Shown: in pieces, positions 32,209-41,768 of the stretch
Layout of the letters: every line of letters starts with the position of its first letter
How positions within the stretch are numbered: position 1 is the first letter of the stretch
From: an uncultured Prevotella sp.
GTDB taxonomy: Bacteria > Bacteroidota > Bacteroidia > Bacteroidales > Bacteroidaceae
DNA: 64,000 bases
Assembly (NCBI GenBank): GCA_900771975.1
Contig: CAAGPV010000070.1
Span: 1 to 64,000, forward strand
Reading direction: 5' to 3'
Translations under genes and position numbers: made by a program
Notes under the pieces: generated by a model
What the model was told of the DNA's origin: nothing
Databases searched by the model: none
Seen by the model: only the letters and a program-made list of their open reading frames with translations

Positions 32209-33228
32209 ATGATAAACTGCCAAGTTACACACGAAGGAAAGGTGACCGATCGTATTCACCATGCCAAAGGTCTGCTGTTTGCAGACAACCACGGCGTTGA
32301 GCGTTACAACCATATCACGTCTACAACGATGGAAGCTTCGCTCAAGGAGTGGCATTACGACAGGTTTGGCATCATGAACCAGCACTTTCAGGGCAAAGCA
32401 GACAATACGCAGTTTACGGTGCTTCACGAGGTGCGACCGGCCATGATGCTCTCTATTGCCCTGAGTGGCACCGGCACCAAGAACGTCTTTTCTGGCAACG
32501 GCCACACCAAAGAGGTGGTATGGAAGACGGGCGATGCCAACATTTGCTTCCTGAATGGGCCGGGCGGACTGTGTCTGAACCTCAACCGCAACCTTACGCT
32601 CGATATGTTGTCGATGGTCATTCCTCAGCAGTTTATCGAGGGACTCATAGCCCGCAACGAGGAAGTGTTCCACCCCTTGTCGGTCTTTGTCGACTCCACT
32701 TGCGACAACTACCTACTTTTTCGGGAGAACCATCCGCTGGAAAAAGCGGTGATGCGGTCGGCACGCGATGTTCAGCGGGCACGCATGATGGGCAACAACG
32801 CCCATAAATATCTGGAGTCAAAAATTATAGACTGCCTATCGGGGCTGCTTCTTCCGGGCAGTATTTCGCCATCAGCTGGCCAGTTCAACCTGCTGGTGCG
32901 CGACAAAATGCACGATGTTAGAGACATTATTCTGTCGCGTTATCAAGACATGCCGTCGCTCCACGACCTTGCCACGATGGTGGGAACCAACGAGTGTACG
33001 CTGAAAAAAGCGTTCAAGCAAGAGTTTGGTTCTACTGTCTTTCAGTATCTCTTCGACTATCGCATGAACCTTGCTGCCCACTATCTGCTCGACACAGCCT
33101 TGCCGATTGCCGACATAGGCATACGCTTGGGCTACGACTACCAAAGCCATTTCTGCACCGCCTTCAAGCGTAAGTATGGCATGAGTCCGATGGACTTCCG
33201 GCTGCAACGTCCGTCTTTTAACGAATAG
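32209..33228 (+). CDS. AraC-family transcriptional regulator
   Basis: A regulator of 339 residues with a DNA-binding domain in the last 100 residues: two helix-turn-helix units, SLHDLATMVGTNECTLKKAF and PIADIGIRLGYDYQSHFCTA, then FKRKYGMSPMDFR, the AraC signature. The N-terminal part (about 1-220) resembles PchR-type regulators, which often control uptake genes for siderophores, but its ligand is unknown. The ATG at 32209 is preferred to 32164, which would put the terminator-like hairpin into coding sequence. It lies downstream of the outer-membrane receptor-like gene and upstream of addB. The hairpin at its start suggests post-initiation control. Confidence 0.88.
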   Translation: MINCQVTHEGKVTDRIHHAKGLLFADNHGVERYNHITSTTMEASLKEWHYDRFGIMNQHFQGKADNTQFTVLHEVRPAMMLSIALSGTGTKNVFSGNGHTKEVVWKTGDANICFLNGPGGLCLNLNRNLTLDMLSMVIPQQFIEGLIARNEEVFHPLSVFVDSTCDNYLLFRENHPLEKAVMRSARDVQRARMMGNNAHKYLESKIIDCLSGLLLPGSISPSAGQFNLLVRDKMHDVRDIILSRYQDMPSLHDLATMVGTNECTLKKAFKQEFGSTVFQYLFDYRMNLAAHYLLDTALPIADIGIRLGYDYQSHFCTAFKRKYGMSPMDFRLQRPSFNE

Positions 33229-33274
33229 TCCTGCAAAAAGCGGAGTAGAAAGTTGGCGTTTCCCTCTTTTTCGC

Positions 33275-33282
33275 TACCTTTG
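33275..33282 (+). promoter_or_regulatory. Promoter of the addB-addA operon
   Basis: TACCTTTG has a TTG exactly 19 bp upstream (33253-33255), one of the best promoter matches in the window. The ATG is at 33311. Confidence 0.75.
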
Positions 33283-33310
33283 TAGAGAAAACCATTCATC
33301 CCTTCATAGC

Positions 33311-36079
33311 ATGAAAATCTATTATTGTTCCTGTTTCCAAGGCACCACAGCCTGGCTTGGACTACCTGCGGGCACCGTCAAGATGGACTGTGAGGTGGTA
33401 GACACCCAAGGCTTGCTCGCTGCTCTGGAGCTTCGCTTGGGACTGTACACCCCCAACGAGTCGTCCCTCGACCGCTTGGTGGCCTACTATAAGTCACTGC
33501 GCACCTATATGCAGCAGGGTTGCAACTACTCTTCTTTGGCACAGAGCTATGCGGTGGCTCCATTAGCAGTGGCCCGTGAGTTGCTGACTTGGCGCGATGC
33601 GCTTGCCCTTTGCGGCTGGACGGAAGCCACTCCAGCCCCTTCGCCACGGTTGCAGGTGTTGCAAGGCGTCGAACGCAGTTTTCGCCAGCAAGGATGCCAC
33701 GAACCGCTTTCGCGCATCTCGGCCGTCATCAGTGCCATGCAGCAACATCCCGAAGCCGTGGCCGACCTCACGGTTGTCCTGCCCACTCCCCTTGAATGGG
33801 AACATCCTGCCTGTCAGCGCCTGCTTAGGCAAGCCATGGCGGTGGGGGTGAAGGTGGAACAGTTGCATCTTCCCCAACGACAAAAAACAGACAACCTCGC
33901 CCGTGTGAGCCAGTTGCTTGCCGACAACAGCCTGCAACAAATCACCCTTGACCCACACGACGCGTCCCTGCGCATCCTCCGTTTCAGCGATGAGCAGGAG
34001 GCTGCCGAATATCTTGCCAGCCGTCAACAACCCCCTTACGATGTGGTGGTGCAACCCAACGGCAAGGTGATGGACAACTATCTCTCTATGATGGGACGCC
34101 CCGTCAGCGGCTCGCGGGTAGACAACTCGTCGCCCCAGATAGTCCAGCTCTTCTTTCTTGGCGTGGCCCTCTTGCAACGTCCGCTCAACATTCATGCCCT
34201 GTTGGCGTGGCTTTATGCGCCCATCCACCCGTTGCCCGCCCGTTTGCGCCGGCAACTGGCCTACAGGCTGGCCCGCAACGGCGGCTGGTATGGAACGGCC
34301 ATTGACGACGATGAACGCGCAGTCACCTGTTGCCAGGTGCTGAACCAGTGGCTCGATGGCAGCGACCGGCCGACCGATGCCGAACCCCTTTCGCCCCGTG
34401 AACGGCGGCAACGCCAAGCCAAGGCCGATGTCTTCCTGCCCGATTTTCAACCCTCAACCGCCCGTCTTGTCAGCATCGACCGCCTACGGGCCCTGCTATC
34501 TGGTCTTGTGCGGTGGGCAAGAATTTCCCGAATGGAACTTACGGGCATAGAGAAGGAAAAGCTTGACGGCCAGTATGCCAAGCTCATCGAACTCTGTCAG
34601 GCCCTCACTCGCCTCACCGACGACGTCAACGACCATGACACCATTGCCTACGATACCGTTGCCCAACACCTCACTACCCTCAACGTCACGGCTTCGTTTG
34701 TGCAATATGCTCCACAGGTGGGCAGTTCTTTCTCGGTGCAGACGCCCGCCCAACTGCTTGCTCCGGCAGAGCGCGTGTTGTGGTGGGGAATGCAGAACTA
34801 TGTGCCCGAGCCTCTTCCCACCGCCTTTCTCACCCCTTCCGAGCAGTCGGCCCTTGCCCCTGAGCTCACCCTGTGGACCGCTGACCAGTTGCGGCAGCAG
34901 CAAAATAGTTTCTTGCTCCAGCCGTTCAGGTGCTGCACGGGTCAGATGATGCTGGTGGCCTTCGACAATGTGGACGGCGAGGTGGCCACGAAACATCCGC
35001 TGCTGGTGCGTCTGCAAAACCAAATAACCAACTATTCCGACTTTGAAAGCCGACCCCTCATCGGCGAGGGGCTGGCGCAGACGGTGACTTGCCTGTCGTT
35101 GCCAAACGAGAAAGACACCGTCCAGCTCCACAACGCCAGCCTCATATCGTGGCGCGACCACGAGAGTCATACCTCCATCGATGCCCTCTTGCAAAATCCT
35201 GTCGACTATGTATTGCAGTATGTGGCACGCATCTCCGACAACGGCCAGCAGGAGCTCTCCGACCTGAAACGCACCAAGGGCAATGTGGCGCACGCTGTCA
35301 TCCAGCGTCTTTTCTTACAGAAAGACGTTCAGGACAGTGGTTTGCCCGACCAGATATGCCGTCGCTTCGACACCGCCTACGACGAGGTGTTTGGCCAAGT
35401 GGTGGAAGAAAATGGCGCCATACTGCTCTTGCCAGAGAACCAACTCGACTGCCGGCAGCTCCGGCAGCAACTGCGCGACTGTATACAGACGCTCCTTCAG
35501 ATCATCACCGTCAACGACTTGCAGGTGAAGGGGTGTGAATTGCCGCTCAACGGCCACCCCCTCGGTGCTGAAGACAGCCAGTTTCCCTCTGTCATGGGCT
35601 TTGCCGACATGGTGCTCAGCGACAAAACAGGCAAGACCTACGTGTTCGACTTCAAGTGGTCGGCCTCGCGCTCTTGGCACGAAAAGCTGCTCAAGGAGAA
35701 CCGCTCCACCCAGTTGGCACTCTATGCAGCCCTGCTGAAAGAGCAGGAACAGCGAATACGGGTGGCAACGGCCTACTTTGTGATGCCGTGGGCACGCCTG
35801 TTCACCTATGACAAACACCTCTCTGGTGATGGCGTCATCCACGTAGAAGAACCCCAAGACCTGTCGTTGCTCCTGCCCCGCATCCGCGAAAGCTATCTCT
35901 ATCGACGCTCGCAGATAGACCAGGGACAGGTGGAAACCGCCGAACAACAACCCCTTGACACCATCGCCTATGTAAAGGACACCGAAAAGAAAAACCTCTT
36001 TCCTTTGGAAGCCGACTACAACAAGAAGGGCTTCAAGGCCTCCAATGCCTTCTCCCTCTACAAACAGTTGAAACAATAA
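33311..36079 (+). CDS. addB: AddB-like PD-(D/E)XK nuclease subunit
   Basis: This protein has 922 residues. The C-terminal 250 residues contain a RecB-type nuclease: MGFADMVLSDKTGKTYVFDF (about 761-780) holds the first Asp and the DFK catalytic element, followed by RSTQLALYAALLKE, the conserved Gln motif. A Walker A motif is not seen in the N-terminal half, which looks like an inactivated superfamily I helicase fold, as in AddB. The next gene, 14 bp downstream, is an AddA-like helicase-nuclease. The pair should process double-strand breaks for RecA loading in place of RecBCD. AddB sequences diverge widely, so the symbol rests mainly on domain and context. Confidence 0.82.
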   Translation: MKIYYCSCFQGTTAWLGLPAGTVKMDCEVVDTQGLLAALELRLGLYTPNESSLDRLVAYYKSLRTYMQQGCNYSSLAQSYAVAPLAVARELLTWRDALALCGWTEATPAPSPRLQVLQGVERSFRQQGCHEPLSRISAVISAMQQHPEAVADLTVVLPTPLEWEHPACQRLLRQAMAVGVKVEQLHLPQRQKTDNLARVSQLLADNSLQQITLDPHDASLRILRFSDEQEAAEYLASRQQPPYDVVVQPNGKVMDNYLSMMGRPVSGSRVDNSSPQIVQLFFLGVALLQRPLNIHALLAWLYAPIHPLPARLRRQLAYRLARNGGWYGTAIDDDERAVTCCQVLNQWLDGSDRPTDAEPLSPRERRQRQAKADVFLPDFQPSTARLVSIDRLRALLSGLVRWARISRMELTGIEKEKLDGQYAKLIELCQALTRLTDDVNDHDTIAYDTVAQHLTTLNVTASFVQYAPQVGSSFSVQTPAQLLAPAERVLWWGMQNYVPEPLPTAFLTPSEQSALAPELTLWTADQLRQQQNSFLLQPFRCCTGQMMLVAFDNVDGEVATKHPLLVRLQNQITNYSDFESRPLIGEGLAQTVTCLSLPNEKDTVQLHNASLISWRDHESHTSIDALLQNPVDYVLQYVARISDNGQQELSDLKRTKGNVAHAVIQRLFLQKDVQDSGLPDQICRRFDTAYDEVFGQVVEENGAILLLPENQLDCRQLRQQLRDCIQTLLQIITVNDLQVKGCELPLNGHPLGAEDSQFPSVMGFADMVLSDKTGKTYVFDFKWSASRSWHEKLLKENRSTQLALYAALLKEQEQRIRVATAYFVMPWARLFTYDKHLSGDGVIHVEEPQDLSLLLPRIRESYLYRRSQIDQGQVETAEQQPLDTIAYVKDTEKKNLFPLEADYNKKGFKASNAFSLYKQLKQ

Positions 36080-36093
36080 ACGGGCAAAGCGCA

Positions 36094-39000
36094 ATGAAAA
36101 ACATCACTTATATCAGTGCCGGAGCAGGCAGCGGAAAAACCTATACGCTCACCAACATCCTGGCAGAACTCATCTCGAAGGGCGAGGTACAGCCCGAACA
36201 GGTTATTCTCACCACCTTCTCCATCTCGGCGGCTGCCGACTTCAAGGAGCGGGCAAAGGCAGAACTCTACAAGCGGGGCAAATATGACGAGGCGTCACGG
36301 CTCGACCAGGCCCTCATCGGCACCATCGACAGTGTGGCCAATTCGCTCATCGCCAAATATTGGTATGCCATTGGGCTGGCTCCGAAGAACGGAACGCTCA
36401 CCGACGACGCCAAGGCCATGTACATCAACCAGAGCCTTGCTGCCATCGCCTCAGACGACGACTTGCAGTTCTTTGCCCGCTTCAAGACCACCTTCGTTCT
36501 TGACCGCCCAGCAGGATTTGCTGGCAACAACGCAGCCAACCAACAGGACGATTACTGGAAAAAGCACCTGAAAGAAATTGTTGATAAGTCTATCAGCTTT
36601 CACATCACCGACTACGAAGAGAGCCTGGAAAACTCGCTTGCAACCCTGAAATCGCTTTGCCGACATACAGACATACACACCACCGACAACGAGCGTCGGC
36701 ACGTCATCCGCCAACTGGACGATTGCTTCTCGCAATGGACAGAGAACGCCACCCGCAACAAATACTTCAAGCAGTTTAACGAGCTGAAAGCCATCGCCCG
36801 CCGCTGTGACGACATAGAGTGGTGCATACGGCTCAACAAGGTGACGGAGAGGTTTCCTCAGAACCTCTTGCACTCTTCTTCCTGTCAGGAGATAGCTGCC
36901 GACCTGGCACACGCCCAACAGGTGTGGCAGAGCAACGATGCCTACAACTTGCAGGAACAGTATGTACGCCGCATCTTTGCCCTTGCCGACAAGTGGAACA
37001 AGCAGTTTGCCGAGTTCAAGAAGCACCTCCACATCGTCGACTTCACCGACATGGAACACTATATGCTACTCCTGTTGCAGGACGACGAGGTGGCAGCCGA
37101 GGTGGGACGCACCTACACCCACGTGTTTGTTGACGAGTTTCAAGACTGTTCGCCCATGCAGGTGCAACTGTTCAGACAGTTGGCAGGGGTGGTCAGACAC
37201 AGCTATTGGGTGGGCGACACCAAGCAGGCCATCTACGGCTTCCGCGGTTCTGACACAGCCCTCACCAAGGCCGTGGGCGACAGCATCGGCCTGTTGGCAC
37301 AGGCAGACGCTACCAACGGCTGCTCTACTGACACGCTCAAGGAGAGCTGGCGCAGCGTCCCGGCTTTGGTGAATGCGGTCAATGTCACCTTTGTAAAGGC
37401 TTTTGAGGGGCTACACCTCCCTCCCGAACAGATAGAACTCACATCGGCCATGGAGACCCAACCCCAACGCTTCGACACACCGCTGTCGGAACGGCCTGCC
37501 TGTCCGCTGCGCTTCTTCGATCATACCACCATCGACAAGAGTCGTGCGGCCAATCAGCCGATGGGCGATTTGGCGCGTTACATTCTGCAAGTGAGCCGCA
37601 ACGAGCACGTTCCCCTCTCGCAAATAGCCGTTTTGGCTTATAAGCACAATTCGCTCAATGCCGTCCAAGCCGAACTCGACAAGCTGGGAGTGGCGTGCGG
37701 ACGGCAGGAACTGCTCGACCCCGACGGACGCTCCTGCCAGCTGGTTATAGCCCTCTTGTCCTACCTGTTGAACCCCCGTGACGACCAGGCAAAGGCCATC
37801 ATCGCCCACTGGTCGGTAGACGGCATGGGCATGGGCAAGATTATAGACACCCGTCTGGACTATCTTGCCGACAACGCTGCCGACAACGACCCCGGCAACT
37901 GGCTCGGAACGGTGCCCCTGGTGGAGGCTACCGACCGTCTGCGGCAGCACGTAAGAGAGCAGGGCATAGGTGCTATGGTGGAAACACTGGTGGTGGAACT
38001 CGACCTGAAAAACCTTGTGGCACGCTGGAACGACGGACGACGCCATTGGGCAGAGCTGAAAGCACTCGTCAAAGCGGCCAAAGACTATGAGGGAAACTGC
38101 CAGCAACTGGCCGAAGCCGCCACGCCAACAGGCTTTGCCGCCTATCTCTCTTCGGTGGAGGTGAAGGTAGCTGCCGACCCCGACGGTGTGGTCTTGTCCA
38201 CCGTGCACGGTGCGAAGGGACTGCAATGGCGCTACGTGTTCTTCCTGGTTGATGCCACAATATCCCAGAAAGACGTGCTGAAAAACGCCTTTTACGGACT
38301 ACACAACTACTATCCCGAACCACCTTCGGCCGATAACATCTCGCCCACGATGTGTCTGCGCCTGCTGCCCTGGATTTTCGGATCTGCCAATAGCAATGTG
38401 CCCGACGCATTGGCAGAAACCATCTATGCCTCGGAGATGTTCGAACGCACCTATAACGACGAGTGCAACGAGAACGCTCGCCTCTTCTATGTGGCGATGA
38501 CTCGTCCCAAAGAGGTGTTCACACTGGTGCCTTACAAGAAGAAAAATCCGCTGGAATGGTTGCACCAACTTCACCTTGAGCACGCCGACGAGACGGCTCC
38601 TGCCGATGTGTTGGGTGTGGGGGCTCCCTTTGTGCACGTGCGAGCCGAGGCTGCCACAACCGAAGCTGCAGCACCTGCTCCTTCGCCCACTTGCACCGTC
38701 TTTCCCTACAAGGCCGAAGCCCCATGTCCTTTGCCGGCACGTAACGTCCAGCCCAGCAGCGTCAAGGGGGTTGCCTTACAGGTGGAGGTGCTCTACCGTA
38801 GCCACGAGCGCATTCCCATCAACAGCTCTACGGCTGCCGACGTACCGTTTGCTGATATAGGAACATGCATCCATGATGTCTTTGCCGCCATCGAACAGCT
38901 CGACCAACAGGGCGTTCAGCGTCTGGTGGAAGCCCACGGCTTGGCCACAACGCTTACCGACACGACAACCATCATGCGGGCATGGGAGTCGCTCAACGCC

Positions 39001-39339
39001 TTTCTGGAGAAGACCTATGGCCCTGCCGTGGCCACCTTCCACGAACGTGCTTTCCGCCACCACACGGCCGACGGACGTCTCGTTGTGGGCAGCATCGATT
39101 ATGTTTATGAAACCAGCGAGGGATGTGTGCTTGTCGATTTCAAGACCTTTCCACAGGAGAAAGCGGCTTTCGACCCTGCTTCCAATCATTTTGCAGGACG
39201 CTATGCCGGACAGCTGGACACTTACGAGCAGGCGCTTACCGCCGCCGGCAACACGGTGAGAGACCGGCTCATCAGCTATCCTGTTACCGGACTGGTGGTG
39301 CGTGTGACCCCCTCAGAGGCTCCTGCCGACCATCCGTAA
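36094..39339 (+). CDS. addA: AddA-like UvrD helicase with C-terminal nuclease
   Basis: A helicase-nuclease of 1081 residues. Walker A is SAGAGSGKTYTL (8-19), motif II VFVDEFQDCSPMQVQLF (about 343-359), motif III GDTKQAIYGFRGSDT, motif V STVHGAKGLQWRYVF, and motif VI FYVAMTRPKE. The C-terminal nuclease includes VGSIDYVYETSEGCVLVDFK (about 998-1017), with the catalytic D and DFK. This arrangement matches AddA/RecB of repair complexes. It follows addB by 14 bp in one operon and should form the heterodimer. A 21-bp inverted repeat 55 bp downstream may end transcription. Confidence 0.88.
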   Translation: MKNITYISAGAGSGKTYTLTNILAELISKGEVQPEQVILTTFSISAAADFKERAKAELYKRGKYDEASRLDQALIGTIDSVANSLIAKYWYAIGLAPKNGTLTDDAKAMYINQSLAAIASDDDLQFFARFKTTFVLDRPAGFAGNNAANQQDDYWKKHLKEIVDKSISFHITDYEESLENSLATLKSLCRHTDIHTTDNERRHVIRQLDDCFSQWTENATRNKYFKQFNELKAIARRCDDIEWCIRLNKVTERFPQNLLHSSSCQEIAADLAHAQQVWQSNDAYNLQEQYVRRIFALADKWNKQFAEFKKHLHIVDFTDMEHYMLLLLQDDEVAAEVGRTYTHVFVDEFQDCSPMQVQLFRQLAGVVRHSYWVGDTKQAIYGFRGSDTALTKAVGDSIGLLAQADATNGCSTDTLKESWRSVPALVNAVNVTFVKAFEGLHLPPEQIELTSAMETQPQRFDTPLSERPACPLRFFDHTTIDKSRAANQPMGDLARYILQVSRNEHVPLSQIAVLAYKHNSLNAVQAELDKLGVACGRQELLDPDGRSCQLVIALLSYLLNPRDDQAKAIIAHWSVDGMGMGKIIDTRLDYLADNAADNDPGNWLGTVPLVEATDRLRQHVREQGIGAMVETLVVELDLKNLVARWNDGRRHWAELKALVKAAKDYEGNCQQLAEAATPTGFAAYLSSVEVKVAADPDGVVLSTVHGAKGLQWRYVFFLVDATISQKDVLKNAFYGLHNYYPEPPSADNISPTMCLRLLPWIFGSANSNVPDALAETIYASEMFERTYNDECNENARLFYVAMTRPKEVFTLVPYKKKNPLEWLHQLHLEHADETAPADVLGVGAPFVHVRAEAATTEAAAPAPSPTCTVFPYKAEAPCPLPARNVQPSSVKGVALQVEVLYRSHERIPINSSTAADVPFADIGTCIHDVFAAIEQLDQQGVQRLVEAHGLATTLTDTTTIMRAWESLNAFLEKTYGPAVATFHERAFRHHTADGRLVVGSIDYVYETSEGCVLVDFKTFPQEKAAFDPASNHFAGRYAGQLDTYEQALTAAGNTVRDRLISYPVTGLVVRVTPSEAPADHP

Positions 39340-39393
39340 TTTCTTTCCCTACACCCTTTGTTTGCAATACCCTGTGTTTTACGTTCCAATATG

Positions 39394-39440
39394 CTGTGTT
39401 TTAGCTCCTAAAACAGCTGGTTTTAGGAGCTAAAACACAG
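39394..39440. repeat. Perfect 21-bp inverted repeat after addA, dispersed element
   Basis: The arms at 39394-39414 and 39420-39440 pair perfectly around AGCTG; the core is TTTTAGGAGCTAAAACACAG. The right arm and following bases recur near 5494-5520. It lies between convergent addA and the acetyltransferase gene, where it could act as a bidirectional terminator, although no long T run follows. The remaining bases of the gap (39340-39566) hold a shorter related fragment CCTGTGTTTTA at 39371. Confidence 0.85.
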
Positions 39441-39566
39441 GGTTTTATTATATGATTCGTAACCTATTGGAAATCAAATAGATAGCAATGGGCTAAAAAG
39501 CACTTGATTTTGGCTTTGTAGAGGATGGCAAAAGGCGGGGAAAACCTTACCAGCTGGATGGTAGGA

Positions 39567-40148
39567 TTAAAGGCGTTGCAGGTGTTTCATGGCATGGCCA
39601 CCCCACTGGTTGGTGCCTACTTGCCGGTAGCCTAAACCGAGATAGAGGCGCTCGGCTTGCGGATTGCCAATGTCCACCAAGAGCCCTGTCGGCAAGCCCA
39701 TGGCGCGTGCACGCTCCTGAGTGGCATTGAGCAAAGCTCGTGCGAGGCCCTGTCCGCGGTGGTCGGCACGCACACACAGACTGTCGATGTAGAGTTCGCC
39801 GGCGCTGGTCTCGTCGTCCATGTCTGAAAAGTCGCGGCCGAAGGTGGCAAGAGCCTCTCTGACAAAGGCAGCACGCAACGTCTTTAGTTTGCTGCCGTCA
39901 TAGCTTGTGCAAATGCCCACCACGTCGTTGTCGCGGCAAACCAGCGTATTGAGATAGCTATACTGTGAACACTCGCTTCTCACCAAACGCGTCATCAGCG
40001 CATGAAAGTCGGCAAGCGTGTGGTGAGGACCGGCAAACCACTGGCAGCAGTCGTGGTTCATGGCTTCCATGATGAGGGTGGCTATCTGGGGCGCATCTTC
40101 GGGACGGGCTGCCACAACGGGCAGAGAAGGAGTGGGGGAGGGCTTCAT
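39567..40148 (-). CDS. GNAT-family N-acetyltransferase
   Basis: This cytoplasmic protein of 193 residues contains the acetyl-CoA-binding motif VRADHRGQGLARALLNATQE and the C-terminal GNPQAERLYLGLGYRQVG segment typical of GNAT enzymes. The acceptor is unknown. The start at 40148 is chosen because the promoter element at 40194-40201 would put transcription start at about 40187, downstream of the longer possible start at 40211. Confidence 0.88.
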   Translation of the reverse strand: MKPSPTPSLPVVAARPEDAPQIATLIMEAMNHDCCQWFAGPHHTLADFHALMTRLVRSECSQYSYLNTLVCRDNDVVGICTSYDGSKLKTLRAAFVREALATFGRDFSDMDDETSAGELYIDSLCVRADHRGQGLARALLNATQERARAMGLPTGLLVDIGNPQAERLYLGLGYRQVGTNQWGGHAMKHLQRL

Positions 40149-40193
40149 AGGGTTGTTATATATAAAGGTGGAAAGATGTTTCGGCTTTTTCTG

Positions 40194-40201
40194 CAAAGTT
40201 A
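40194..40201 (-). promoter_or_regulatory. Promoter of the acetyltransferase gene
   Basis: The minus strand reads TAACTTTG, 46 bp before the ATG at 40148. Confidence 0.6.
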
Positions 40202-40263
40202 TGAAAAACATTTCTAATGGACGAAAAACCGCACTAAGGTTCGCTTTTTTCAGCGAAATGTCT

Positions 40264-40271
40264 TACTTTTG
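40264..40271 (+). promoter_or_regulatory. Promoter of the SASA-esterase gene
   Basis: TACTTTTG lies 31 bp before the ATG at 40302. It forms a divergent pair with the promoter at 40194-40201. Confidence 0.6.
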
Positions 40272-40301
40272 TTGCTTCAGAAACCTTAAACAACAACCAC
40301 A

Positions 40302-41447
40302 ATGAACTTGAAACAACTTTTGGCAGGAGGGCTGATGGCTCTTGCAGGGGTGAGCGCAACGGCACAGCCCAACCCCAACCTACACATCTATCTGTGTCTG
40401 GGACAAAGCAATATGGTGGGACAAGCCCCCATCTTGAGCGAAGACACAACGGCCGTATCCGACCGCCTATTGTCGCTTTGCGCCACCAACGGCCATGACC
40501 GTAAGGTGGGACAATGGCGTAAAGCTGTGCCGCCACTGTGCCGTGAATATACCCACATGGGTCCTTCCGACTTCTTCGGGCGCACCATGGTGAGCTTCCT
40601 GCCCGACAGTGTGAGCGTGGGACTTGTGGTGGTGGGCGTCGACGGATGCGCCAGCAACCTCTTCGACCGCGACCTTCAGAAAGCGTATGTAGACAGTATA
40701 AAGCCCGACTGGATGAGGGCGGAGGTGAATGCCTATGACGGTAACCCCCGACAACGGCTTGTCGACATGGCAAGGCTGGCACAACAACGGGGCGTGATAC
40801 GTGGCATCATCTATCATCAGGGCGAAACGGATGCCTATAGTGATGCTTGGTTGACACGTATGTGCAAGATTTATCGCGACTTGCTGGAAGACCTTCATCT
40901 CTCGGCCGACAGTGTTCCGCTGCTCGTGGGCGAGACGGCAAGGAAAGAACTCGGTGGCGTTTGTGCCCATGCCAACCCCACCATCGACCGTATGCACGAC
41001 TTCCTGCCTACGGCTTGGACCATTAGCAGCGAGGGATGTGAGGTGAGCAGCGATGGTGCCCACTTCTCCCATAAGGGCTATGAACAGCTGGGACGGCGCT
41101 ATGCTCTGCGCATGTTGAAACTTGAGGGATATGACGTGGCAGAACAGGATACGGCTCGCCTGCAGACGGCGTCAGGTGCACAGGCCAGCGAAGAGGCCGA
41201 ACCAGCCTTCAAGGTGGAGACCGTTGTCAACGGAAAACGCATCTCTGTGAGTGCAGAAGTGCCCATGGCCACCATCGACATGGTGAGCTTCTCGGGACAG
41301 ACCGTGGGCGTGGTTCGTGCCAACGGCGTGAAAAAACTGAACATCAATCTGAAAAACCTCGACGACGACCGCCTCTTCCTTGTGGTGAAAGCCACCGACG
41401 GACGCACTGTTCGCACGTTGGTGAACGTGCCGTTAGACCGCAAATAG
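40302..41447 (+). CDS. Secreted SASA-type carbohydrate esterase
   Basis: A protein of 381 residues with signal peptide MNLKQLLAGGLMALAGVSAT. The SGNH-like esterase core has its nucleophile in CLGQSNMVGQAP, an oxyanion/His segment IIYHQGETDAY and the Asp-His pair in SSDGAHFSHKGYEQLG. This is the sialate O-acetylesterase/acetylxylan esterase (CE6-like) family, which removes acetyl groups from glycans. About 85 residues at the C-terminus form an additional beta-rich domain ending in VRTLVNVPLDRK, resembling type IX cargo tails though shorter on the canonical features. The glycan is unknown; no polysaccharide locus surrounds it. Confidence 0.85.
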   Translation: MNLKQLLAGGLMALAGVSATAQPNPNLHIYLCLGQSNMVGQAPILSEDTTAVSDRLLSLCATNGHDRKVGQWRKAVPPLCREYTHMGPSDFFGRTMVSFLPDSVSVGLVVVGVDGCASNLFDRDLQKAYVDSIKPDWMRAEVNAYDGNPRQRLVDMARLAQQRGVIRGIIYHQGETDAYSDAWLTRMCKIYRDLLEDLHLSADSVPLLVGETARKELGGVCAHANPTIDRMHDFLPTAWTISSEGCEVSSDGAHFSHKGYEQLGRRYALRMLKLEGYDVAEQDTARLQTASGAQASEEAEPAFKVETVVNGKRISVSAEVPMATIDMVSFSGQTVGVVRANGVKKLNINLKNLDDDRLFLVVKATDGRTVRTLVNVPLDRK

Positions 41448-41517
41448 CAGCCAATGCCTCGGCAACTGCCTGTCTTGTCAAGGCAGAGAGAGCACTTGTC
41501 AGCAACCTGTTATAAAC

Positions 41518-41557
41518 AAAAACGCGCAGCCAAACTCTTATAGAGCTTGCCTGCGCG
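41518..41557 (-). terminator. Rho-independent terminator of the 39-codon gene
   Basis: On the minus strand a stem CGCGCAG...CTGCGCG extends inward (CAAGCTC with GAGTTTG) and is followed by TTTTTGTTT. The T run is only on this strand, so it ends transcription of the small gene to its right. Confidence 0.8.
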
Positions 41558-41583
41558 CTTGTCGTTGTCGTTATCCCAAATTA

Positions 41584-41703
41584 TTACTTCTTTGCAGAAG
41601 CTTTAGCGAGAGCTTCCTGTCGGCTCTCACGCATGCGAAGGTAGCGATTGCATTCTTCCGTCCGCACGCTTACGTTTACATTTACAAGTTTACTGCTTGT
41701 CAT
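41584..41703 (-). CDS. Small basic protein of 39 residues
   Basis: The frame begins MTSSKLVNVNVSVRTEECNR and ends EALAKASAKK, with tandem stops TAA TAA. It is charged, has one cysteine and no membrane segment. It is preceded by a promoter (TAACTTTG, 41769-41776, with TTG at a 19-bp spacing) and followed by a strong terminator, so it sits in a complete transcription unit of its own. I do not recognise a family. The middle, RTEECNRYLRMRESRQEA, looks helical and could bind nucleic acid, but this is speculation. An sRNA containing a spurious frame is the alternative. Confidence 0.7.
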   Translation of the reverse strand: MTSSKLVNVNVSVRTEECNRYLRMRESRQEALAKASAKK

Positions 41704-41768
41704 AACTATTCTTTTTACCTTTGTTCTTTATTCATTTTAACGGATGGGTTTTTACCTCATCACGACTG

